This document shows, one piece after another, positions 37,841-46,200 of a DNA stretch of 64,000 nt (positions are counted from its first letter, which is position 1; each line of letters begins with the position of its first letter). The position numbers were made by a program, and so were the translations under genes. The notes under the pieces were generated by a model. The model saw only the letters and a program-made list of their open reading frames with translations. It searched no databases and was not told the DNA's origin. The stretch comes from Clostridia bacterium (lineage in GTDB: Bacteria > Bacillota > Clostridia > Oscillospirales > Acutalibacteraceae), in NCBI GenBank assembly GCA_017520705.1, contig JAFXFF010000012.1, positions 62,001 through 126,000 on the forward strand. The letters are read 5' to 3'.

Positions 37841-40411
37841 TTACCCCTTAGCGGCGTACCAGGTGTCGCCAATGTGGGCGTCCACCTCAAGGCGGACGGT
37901 GAGAGAAGCGGCCGCCTCCATCTCCTCACAGAGCAGGTGGCAGACGGTGTCCGCCTCGGCGGCGGGGCACTCCACCATCAGTTCGTCGTGTACCTGTAGG
38001 ATGAGTTTCGCCTGCAGGCCCTCAGCGGCCAGACGGCGGTGGACACGGACCATAGCCACCTTGATGATGTCGGCGGCGGTGCCCTGAATGGGCATATTGC
38101 GCGCCACACGCTCGCCGAAATGGCGGGTCATGGCGTTGCCCGCCTTCAGCTCAGGCAAGGGGCGGCGGCGACCCATCAGGGTGACGCCATAGCCACGGTC
38201 GGTGGCGTCGGCGATGAGAGAGTCCATAAAGGCGGAGACAGCGCCGAAATTGGCCAGATAACGGTCGATGTAGTCCTTGGCCTCGGCAAAAGAGATATTC
38301 AAATCCTCCGACAAGGAATAGGCTCCCTGACCGTAGATGATGCCGAAATTCACGGCCTTGGCGGCAGCACGCTGTTGAGAGGTCACCTCTTCAGGCGAGA
38401 CGCCGAACACCTGCGCCGCGGTGGAGCGGTGGATGTCGGTGCCGTCGTTAAAAGCGGCGCACATAGTAGGCTCGGCAGCCATATGGGCCAGCACGCGGAG
38501 CTCAATCTGGGAATAGTCGGCGTCGCACAGCACCCAGCCGGGGCGTGCCACAAAGAAGTGGCGCATCTGGCGCCCCAGCTCAGAGCGGACGGGGATATTC
38601 TGCAAATTCGGCTCGGAGGAGGAGATGCGGCCGGTGCGGGTCTCGGTTTGATTGAAGACCGAGCGGATGCGACCGTCAGGATCCACCACTTTCAAAAGGC
38701 CCTCGCAGTAGGTGCCGTTGAGTTTAGAGAGGGTGCGGTACTCCAGCAGATCGTCCACCACGGGGGACACACCACGCAACTTCTCCAGCACGTCGGCGGA
38801 GGTGGAGTAACCCGACTTGGTCTTTTTGCCGTGAGGCAAGCCTAAATCCTCGAACAGCGCCTTGCCCAACTGTTTGGGAGAGTTGAGATTGAATTCGTAG
38901 CCCACCTGCTCGAAAATGTTCTTCTGCAGGGTAGTGATGCGGGTCGTGAGTTCAGCACCGAAAGCGGCGATGCCTTTGCGGTCCACCGCCACGCCCTCCT
39001 GCTCCATCGCCGCCAACACCAGTGTCAACGGCTGCTCCACCTCGGTGAGCAGGGCGGTCATTCCCTGCTCCTCCACCAACGCAGCCAGCATATCGCAGAG
39101 CTGCGGGAAAGTATGCAGAGGCTCCTCGGCGGCGAAGCCGTACTCGGGGAGCAGACGGGCGAGAGAATAATCGGAAGACAGGGGATTGAGTAGATAGGCC
39201 GCCAACGCCGTATCCAGCACGAAGGCGGCAGGGGTCATCCCCTGCGAAAGCAGCGCGCCGAACAGGGGTTTCGAGTCGTGGGTGCGCTTTTCCACGGTAG
39301 GGTCGCACAGCAGGTCAACGAGAGATTCAAAGGAGAAGCAGAAGCGGTCGAAGCGGGCACAGCGGCCTGCGGCGGCGATGGCCAGGGCGGTGATCTCGTC
39401 ACCCTCCACGGTGGCGAGGACGTCCATCTTGCCCACAGCCTTGATGGCGGCCACAAAATCGTCGGCTGCCTCGTTGCCCTCCACCTCCGGCGTGGGGATT
39501 GTCGCCGTCTCGACTTTGGCGGGGGTGGCAACGGCAGAAAGTCCCAGCTTCTCCATCCACTTAAAGAGCTCCAAATCCTGTAAGAGGGTGGCCAGCTTCG
39601 GCTCATCCATCGGGCGAATCGCGTAGGTGTCTGCTGTCACATCGATGGGAGCCTCACGGCAGATGGTGCCCAGCATTCGGGAGATGTAAGCGCTTTCACG
39701 GCCTGCAGAAAGTTTGCCGCGCAGGCTGTCGCGGATGTCGAGGATATCCAAATTCTCGTAAATGTAATCGAGGGAGTGGAAGCGTTGCATCAGGTCGAGG
39801 GCGGTCTTCTCCCCCACCCCGGGGACACCGGGAATGTTATCGCTTGTGTCCCCCTGCAGGGCTTTGAGGTCGATAAGCTGAGCGGGAGTCAAGTCGTACT
39901 TTTCCATAATGGCGGCGGGATCGTACACCACCGTCTCGGGGTGTCCCATTTTGGTAGTGGCCAGCAGGACGGTAACGCCCTCCCCCACCAACTGTAGGCT
40001 GTCCCGGTCACCGGTAGCGATAAAGCAGGTGTCCCCTGCCTCGGCGGCGGCCCTGGACAGGGTGCCGAGAATGTCGTCCGCTTCGTAGCCGTCCAGCTCT
40101 ACCAAGGTCAGGCCCATGGCAGCGAGAATATCCTTAAGAGGCTGCAGCTGCTGGCGCAATTCCTCCGGCATACCCTTACGCCCCGCCTTATACTCTGCGT
40201 AAGCCTGATGGCGGAAGGTGGGTGCCTTGCGGTCAAAGGCCACGGCGATATGGGTGGCGTCCGCCATCTCCCGCAGGCGGGCGAGAATATTGAGGAAACC
40301 AACGATGGCGTTGGTATACCGCCCATCCTTGGTGGTGAGCGCTTTGACGCCATAGAAGGCGCGGTTAATGATGCTGTTGCCGTCGATAACCAGCAGTCGG
40401 TTCATAGCCAT
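37841..40411 (-). CDS. polA: DNA polymerase I
   Basis: Repair and Okazaki-fragment processing polymerase. The 856-residue product has an N-terminal 5' nuclease (MNRLLVIDGNSIINRAFYG, AFDRKAPTFRH, then ATGDRDSLQLV), a middle domain in the position of the 3'-5' exonuclease, and an A-family polymerase with motif A DADYSQIELRVLAHMA, motif B AAAKAVNFGIIYGQG and motif C LQVHDELMVECP. The middle domain lacks the DxE metal motif (VLATVEGDEITALA where LDTET would be), so proofreading is probably absent, as in many Firmicutes. Start is ATG 40411 or 40405; both fit AAAGGATGGG. A weak promoter with TACAAT at 40444-40449 lies upstream. Confidence 0.96.
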   Translation of the reverse strand: MAMNRLLVIDGNSIINRAFYGVKALTTKDGRYTNAIVGFLNILARLREMADATHIAVAFDRKAPTFRHQAYAEYKAGRKGMPEELRQQLQPLKDILAAMGLTLVELDGYEADDILGTLSRAAAEAGDTCFIATGDRDSLQLVGEGVTVLLATTKMGHPETVVYDPAAIMEKYDLTPAQLIDLKALQGDTSDNIPGVPGVGEKTALDLMQRFHSLDYIYENLDILDIRDSLRGKLSAGRESAYISRMLGTICREAPIDVTADTYAIRPMDEPKLATLLQDLELFKWMEKLGLSAVATPAKVETATIPTPEVEGNEAADDFVAAIKAVGKMDVLATVEGDEITALAIAAAGRCARFDRFCFSFESLVDLLCDPTVEKRTHDSKPLFGALLSQGMTPAAFVLDTALAAYLLNPLSSDYSLARLLPEYGFAAEEPLHTFPQLCDMLAALVEEQGMTALLTEVEQPLTLVLAAMEQEGVAVDRKGIAAFGAELTTRITTLQKNIFEQVGYEFNLNSPKQLGKALFEDLGLPHGKKTKSGYSTSADVLEKLRGVSPVVDDLLEYRTLSKLNGTYCEGLLKVVDPDGRIRSVFNQTETRTGRISSSEPNLQNIPVRSELGRQMRHFFVARPGWVLCDADYSQIELRVLAHMAAEPTMCAAFNDGTDIHRSTAAQVFGVSPEEVTSQQRAAAKAVNFGIIYGQGAYSLSEDLNISFAEAKDYIDRYLANFGAVSAFMDSLIADATDRGYGVTLMGRRRPLPELKAGNAMTRHFGERVARNMPIQGTAADIIKVAMVRVHRRLAAEGLQAKLILQVHDELMVECPAAEADTVCHLLCEEMEAAASLTVRLEVDAHIGDTWYAAKG

Positions 40412-40492
40412 CCCATCCTTTGCCGTGTGATTCGTACAGACTTATTGTAGCAAATTGCAGCGGAAAATACCAGTAGTTTGGGGCAAAAACAT

Positions 40493-40526
40493 AAAAATGC
40501 GTGCAGAATTTTCTGCACGCATTTTT
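40493..40526. terminator. Terminator downstream of the LRR protein gene
   Basis: Perfect 16-bp stem AAAAATGCGTGCAGAA, T-runs on both strands; next to the stop of the gene at 40528. Confidence 0.9.
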
Positions 40527-40527
40527 G

Positions 40528-42447
40528 TTATTTCTGATCCTTTTTAAAAGGGTTATTGCGTTTTTTGGGAGATTTTTTCTCTTTTTGCGCGGCATCGTAC
40601 TCTTCCAGAGCATCGGTGCCCATCACCTGCGCGCGGATGGTGGCAATCTTGGCCTTGCGCTTGCCGTTGATGATAAAGAACAGCACCAAAATACCGACTA
40701 TGGCCGCGAACACACCCACTACCGTCAACGTTAAGCGGGTGAACTCCTTCATGGTCATACCTAACAGGCCGCGGGGCTCGGTGAGGGTGTACCGCTCGTC
40801 CAGGGGGACCAGATCGATCAGATCGTCGGGGTTGCCCATCATGCTGTCGGGGATCACCACCTCCTCTGCAGAGGTGCCGGACACATTCATGGCCAGCAGA
40901 TAGCGGACGGCGGTATTGATATTGCCCAAAGTAAAAGATACGTAGCCCTCGTAATCGATCATGGCGGCCTGCAGTTTGTTTAGGCCCTCATTCTTGACGC
41001 TCTCGTAGAGGGTGGCGTTCTGGCGGGCGGCCAAAGGATCCAGGAAAATCTCCACCGTCACGGGGAAACTCACCACGCTGTTGAAATACACCCACCAGCA
41101 GGGCGCGCTGCCCACCACGGCTTTGTGCTCATCGGAGAGATCGTCGTACCGCATAAGGCTGTAGGTCAGGTTGTAGCTCTTTTCAAACTCCTGCCCCGCC
41201 AGATGCTGGCAATCAAAGGACCAACGGCTGCCGTCGGGGGTGGTGATGGTGACGGTGGCCTTGTGCCCTGCCAACTGGGAGAGCCAGTCGCCGCTGAGGG
41301 GACTGTTCTGCTGCAGGGTGATCTGCACGTCCACGGGGGACTGGTCGCCGTAATCGCCCTCGAAGGTGCTGTGCTCCAGCTCCTCCTTCTTGATGACGTC
41401 GATGACGTTGTCCCAGCCATCGCCGCCGGTGATGGTGGCGTGGATGGTGGTGTCGATCTCGTCGGGGATGAGTTCGGTGGTGCCGTCACCCACCACGGGG
41501 TAGGTGGTGGTCTGCTCCACCCGCACCACCAGATCGGTGTCGGTGGATATCTCGATGTCGGTGACCTTCATCTCATCGCCCTCGGTGACCACGTCCTTGC
41601 CGGTGGCAGGGGGCTGCACATTGGAATCGGAAGCGACATTGCCCACACTGAAACCGGGAACGCTCTGAGCAATATCCTCAATAAGCGTATCTAACTTTTC
41701 GCTATCGCCGGTGTAATAAAGGCGATTCAAGCTTTGGCATCGAGTAAAAGCATCGTCGCCGATTCCGCTCATTTCTTTGGGTAGAGTAACCGATACCAAT
41801 CGATCGCAGCCGTAGAAGAACCACTCCGGCAACTGCGCCACCGGAGCGGCGATATCCGCCCGCAGGAGGGCGGAGCAATAGCCAAACACGGTGCGCCCTA
41901 ACTCGGTGACCAAGGCAGGGATACGGATATAGGACAGGCTCAGGCACCAATAGAAAGCATGGTCGCCCAATGTCTTCAGAGACTCGGGAAGCACCACGCC
42001 GTCTAAAGATTTGCAACGGGAGAAAGCATAGCTCTCAATGTGCGTCACCTTAGGCATAACCACGGTGGTAAGGCCCTCACAACCTGCAAAAGCCATAGTG
42101 CCCACTGTATTGACGGTGTGAGGGAGAGATACGGACTTGATCAGCTTATGGTCGTAGAAAGCCATGGCGCCGATACGAGTGATGCCGTTACCCAACGTCA
42201 CGCGGGAGATGATATTGCTGTGACCCGACCAGGGGGCAGGGTTGTGCTCGGTGTAATCGGGGATGGCGCCGGTACCGCTGATGGTCAACAGACCACTTTC
42301 CACAGACCAATTGAGGGTGCCGATACGACCGCTATAGGGGGTGTCCGCCGCCACGGCGGGGGCCACCAACAGGGCGCAGAGAAGCAGAGCCGCCAGCAGA
42401 GCCGTCAGCCGTAGAAAAATATGCAGTTTTGTAGCAAAACGACTCAT
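40528..42447 (-). CDS. Leucine-rich repeat (BspA-like) surface protein with C-terminal membrane anchor
   Basis: Exported protein of 639 residues. A signal peptide spans about residues 1-33 (FLRLTALLAALLLCALLVAP, cleavage after AVA-ADT). Then come about six LRR_5 / BspA-type repeats (for example KLIKSVSLPHTVNTVGTMAF, SLDGVVLPESLKTLGDHAF, RLVSVTLPKEMSGIGDDAF), an unassigned beta-rich region, and near the C-terminus one membrane helix (LTVVGVFAAIVGILVLFFII) and a basic cytoplasmic tail of about 45 residues (KKSPKKRNNPFKKDQK). ATG at 42447 follows CGGAGG. It is the last gene of the accessory cluster. LRR proteins of this kind bind other proteins or host surfaces; the target is unknown. It has an ordinary Sec signal, not a SipW-type one. 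Confidence 0.85.
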   Translation of the reverse strand: MSRFATKLHIFLRLTALLAALLLCALLVAPAVAADTPYSGRIGTLNWSVESGLLTISGTGAIPDYTEHNPAPWSGHSNIISRVTLGNGITRIGAMAFYDHKLIKSVSLPHTVNTVGTMAFAGCEGLTTVVMPKVTHIESYAFSRCKSLDGVVLPESLKTLGDHAFYWCLSLSYIRIPALVTELGRTVFGYCSALLRADIAAPVAQLPEWFFYGCDRLVSVTLPKEMSGIGDDAFTRCQSLNRLYYTGDSEKLDTLIEDIAQSVPGFSVGNVASDSNVQPPATGKDVVTEGDEMKVTDIEISTDTDLVVRVEQTTTYPVVGDGTTELIPDEIDTTIHATITGGDGWDNVIDVIKKEELEHSTFEGDYGDQSPVDVQITLQQNSPLSGDWLSQLAGHKATVTITTPDGSRWSFDCQHLAGQEFEKSYNLTYSLMRYDDLSDEHKAVVGSAPCWWVYFNSVVSFPVTVEIFLDPLAARQNATLYESVKNEGLNKLQAAMIDYEGYVSFTLGNINTAVRYLLAMNVSGTSAEEVVIPDSMMGNPDDLIDLVPLDERYTLTEPRGLLGMTMKEFTRLTLTVVGVFAAIVGILVLFFIINGKRKAKIATIRAQVMGTDALEEYDAAQKEKKSPKKRNNPFKKDQK

Positions 42448-42463
42448 AAAACCTCCGAACATA

Positions 42464-43216
42464 TTATTGAGAATTCTCGATTACGATGCGCTTTTCCTCT
42501 TTGGCGCGTTTATCGAAAAGAATGTATAGCATTACATATCCCACCACTGCCATAAACAACGCATGGAAGGCAATATCCGAACAACCAAGCCAGATTTTTT
42601 CGTTATCGCGCAAAAACTCGGTGTAGAAACGACCGATGCCATAAAGGAAAAGTGCCCACGGCATCGTCAATCCATCAGGAACATAATCCTTTTTGTGTAT
42701 GCGGATTAATAGAAAGATCAGTATGGCCAGGGTCATCAAGCTCTCCACAAACACGACGGGAAACACCTTTTCTCCGGCCTCTAAGCTATACAGACCCCAT
42801 TTGCAGGGATAGCCGTAGCAGCAACCGGTGAAAATGCATCCGGAACGACCCGGAATATGAAAGGCTAAGATGCCAAAAGTAATCATTTCGCTCACCGTCT
42901 GCCATCGCATACGGAATAGCTTGGCCAGCAGCCACGAAACCGGAAGCAGGTACACAAAGGCAACCGCCAGGTTGACACGGCTTCCATCGGTAAATCCCGA
43001 TTGCGCAAACAGAATAAAGCCATTGATATTGGTGGTAAACCAAAAACCGATATACGCAATCGGAATCGCCTTAAGCGGATTCAAGCGCATCCGCCAAATA
43101 TACCACAGAACAATCAGCCAAAGCAAAACCTGTCCCACAGTGCCCGCCATATTATAGGCGTTGTAGTACGTATTCTGTTCAATGTGCTTCTGAATGAGGG
43201 AATTAAAAAAAGCCAT
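42464..43216 (-). CDS. Second Lgt-like (prolipoprotein diacylglyceryl transferase family) membrane protein
   Basis: A 250-residue protein with about seven membrane helices. The Lgt-like parts are HIPGRSGCIFTGCCYGYPCK (compare the GRxGNFxN region), VVFVESLM and YGIGRFYTEFLRDN. The true lgt at 24559 has the canonical signature, whereas here N of GNFxN is replaced by C, so the activity may differ or be lost. ATG at 43216 has GAGG about 9 bases upstream. It lies between the giant fibre gene and the LRR gene, and its AT content is higher than in the conserved genes. It could modify cluster proteins with lipid, but no lipobox was seen in them. Confidence 0.72.
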   Translation of the reverse strand: MAFFNSLIQKHIEQNTYYNAYNMAGTVGQVLLWLIVLWYIWRMRLNPLKAIPIAYIGFWFTTNINGFILFAQSGFTDGSRVNLAVAFVYLLPVSWLLAKLFRMRWQTVSEMITFGILAFHIPGRSGCIFTGCCYGYPCKWGLYSLEAGEKVFPVVFVESLMTLAILIFLLIRIHKKDYVPDGLTMPWALFLYGIGRFYTEFLRDNEKIWLGCSDIAFHALFMAVVGYVMLYILFDKRAKEEKRIVIENSQ

Positions 43217-43246
43217 TCCTTTGTACCTCGCGAAAGAAATAAGCTC

Positions 43247-43275
43247 CCCCCCTACGGCATATGGCCGTAGGGGGT
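43247..43275 (-). terminator. Hairpin between the giant fibre gene and the Lgt-like gene
   Basis: 12-bp stem CCCCCTACGGC / GCCGTAGGGGG around ATATG, 14 bases after the stop of the gene at 43289. It lacks a clear T-tract, so it may be a processing or RNA-stabilising hairpin. Confidence 0.55.
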
Positions 43276-43288
43276 TGGGCTTAACACA

Positions 43289-46200
43289 TTAGCTCTGGTT
43301 GACAGAAGAGGGATTGACGATGGTCATCGGCTGATCCAGAGTAAAGGTGAAGGTGATACCATTCTGGGTAACCGTCAACTGATCGATAGACTGGGTGCCA
43401 TGACCGTAATATGCGTTCAGCTTATGGTTCAGAATCAAGCTGGTGGTCCAAGACTTAATCTGTTTCGTAGAACCAATCTTGTTGGAGATCGTTCCATTAC
43501 CGGTACGAGAGAAGGTAATGGCAGTAGCGTTGCCGTTGGCCGGCAGGATGAAGCTGGTGGTACAATCGCTGCTGACACCTGCAATCGTAACCGTCAAGGT
43601 GGGCTGAGCGAAGGTACCGTTGCGCTGGGTACTGTTGTCCGCCGACGCATCGCCGTACAGAACCGCCTTGTTGTTGGCGCTGTCCACACCGGAGGTGGCG
43701 CTATTGTTATCCGTTTCCACAGCAAAGGTAGGAGCACTACTGCTGCAGGCACCGCCCGTATAGGTAATCTTCTCCTGCTTAGACGGGCTACCCGACACAC
43801 CCGTAATGGTGGCGGTAGGTTTCTGCGTGTACAACACAATATTAGGAGCACCGACAACCTTGCCATCCGGCACATCGCGAACCTGATCGCCGCTCGTTAT
43901 TTTGGCAGTCAAGGCCTTAACCGTATAAATACCAGCCGCATACAACTTGCCATTAGGTTTCAGCAGATAAACACCGTTGCCCTCATCTACCACATTACCG
44001 CTGCCACCAAACTTGAATTCGTTATTGAGCAGATTGACTAACTTATCCTTCTGGTTAACACCGTTTGCTGTAGTTGCAAAGCTATACCCGCCCAATTTAC
44101 TGGTAGTGGTAGCGCCAGTCGTCGCAAAGGAAGCCTGATTGTCGATCTGATAGGTTAGGGAAATGTCTTCGATGGTCATGTTATCACCCAGGGGCTGACC
44201 ACCGGCCGTCAGGTTCACCCGAATACCATCAGGGGTAAACTCAGCACCAAACAAACCAGTAATATTGTCAGCAGTACCACCGGGATACATAGTGTTCTGA
44301 CCGGGCACCACGCTGAGCTCAATGGAGTCGGTTACCGTGACGGTGAAGGCATCAGCTTCGCCCTCGAAGATATCTGCCTGCGTCCAGGTCCACCAACGGT
44401 TATAGTACCACTCGGAAACGGTATAAGGATCGCGATCGCCCAAAGCAGGATCATCGGCAGGCAAGGGGCCGTTATCCGTGGAGGCGTTATAGAAGGTGCC
44501 AGCGTTATCAAAGATGCCGGTGAAATACAACTCCTCCAACATCCAGGTGCCGGACTGAGACAGATCAGCGCCTACCTTAGGCAGGTAGAAGGTAAAGGTG
44601 AAGAGTTCCACACCCTCAGCATCCTTCGTAACCGCGGGAGTATCTACAAACTCTTCCGTGCCGTCTGCCTTACGCTCCATATGACCGCCGCGGACATAAT
44701 ACGCATTTCCGGCTGCATCCAGAATCTTTGCATCCACCGTAGCGGGACCTGCCTTCTTCAATGTGATGGAGAAGGACGCGTCGTTATTCATGGAGAAGAC
44801 ATCCGCACCTAGATTCTTATGGGTAACGAAAGTGGGGATATCGTCCGCCTTGGTAACCTTAAGAGTGGGCGCCGTACGAGCACGTTTCAAAACGTTTAAA
44901 TTACCGTTGATGGTCATCTCAGCACGCAAGAACGTGTAGGTACCGGAAGAAGTAATCTCGAACTCACCCTGATACGACTTAGACTGATTGTTCCACACCA
45001 ACGGGGCGCGCAGCGTGTTATCGTCCGTGGAGGAACCGTTTTTAGAATAAATTAGGGTAACAGGGGGCAGATTGGTGAACTGGGCATCGTTATCCGCTAC
45101 CACGGTCATGGACATATTCACCTTGCCCGTGGGAGTTTCGTCATTCAATCCAATTTCTGTCTTATTGGAATACACGTTAGCGGTAACACCTAGATAGAGG
45201 TCGAGAGACAGCATTTGATTAGCAGGGACACTCATCGGATCGCCGTCAATCTCCAAACGCTCCAAGCGATACACGCCGGTGGTAGTGAACGCAACACTGC
45301 CGCGCCACAAACTACCATCTCGACGGAAGGAAACAGTAACACGGTTGCCCGTTTCCTGATGGATAAAAGCACCTCGGATCGACGTGGGAGCATTACCCTC
45401 ACGGGTAAAATTCAACGCCACGTCTGCATTAAAACGTTGCTCTGTCGTGACATAAGTCGATCCATTGGTCAGCAAGCCATACGTCTCACTAGCCGTGGAA
45501 CCACCCTCAAAAACCAAACTATGGATAGCATAACCCGTCAGTGTGTATTCGATAGGATTCTCTTGATCCAGTTCATAGGTAACACCGTCGACCAACACAT
45601 CACGCAAGATATAGTTGCCGGCATTGACAAACTCGTATGTGGCTATCCAAGTGCCGTCACCGTCATCATCGTTGAAAACAATCTCATTTTGACGGATACC
45701 CTGCGTGTCATTCAGTTTACGCTGGAAATACGCGGTCACACGGGAGGGGGTCACACCTTCTACCTTGATCTCAATATACTTGGTTCGTAAGCTTGCATCA
45801 TCGGTAATCTTCTGCGAAGTCAAGGTTTGTACACCGGCACCATCGGTCATCGTGGCAGTAACGGTACAACGCTCTTCACGCAAAACAGGATCTTCCATAG
45901 CGGATAGATCGGCAGTAGTACCAAACTGGATATTCAAGTGGCCCTGAATATCATTAGTAGACAAAACTTGGTCATTAGACAGTTCTTTACCGTCCAGATA
46001 AACCAACGCCGTAACCAAAGTGGGGGTGTTGGCTTCCAAATCGGTGATGTAATAGATTCTTTCTTCCTCACCATTGTCATTGATCCGCGTCATAAAGGCG
46101 TTTTCATAGTGACAAACCAAAGGAACGGTGACTTTACCGGCTTGCTCAATGGCGTGCTCGGTATCCAATACGCCGGTACCAAACAACTCACCGTCTTCGC

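Noticed and set aside
40528..42447. SipW-type signal on the LRR protein
   Set aside because: Its signal peptide ends in an ordinary AVA cleavage site, with no TYAWF-like motif after the hydrophobic run.
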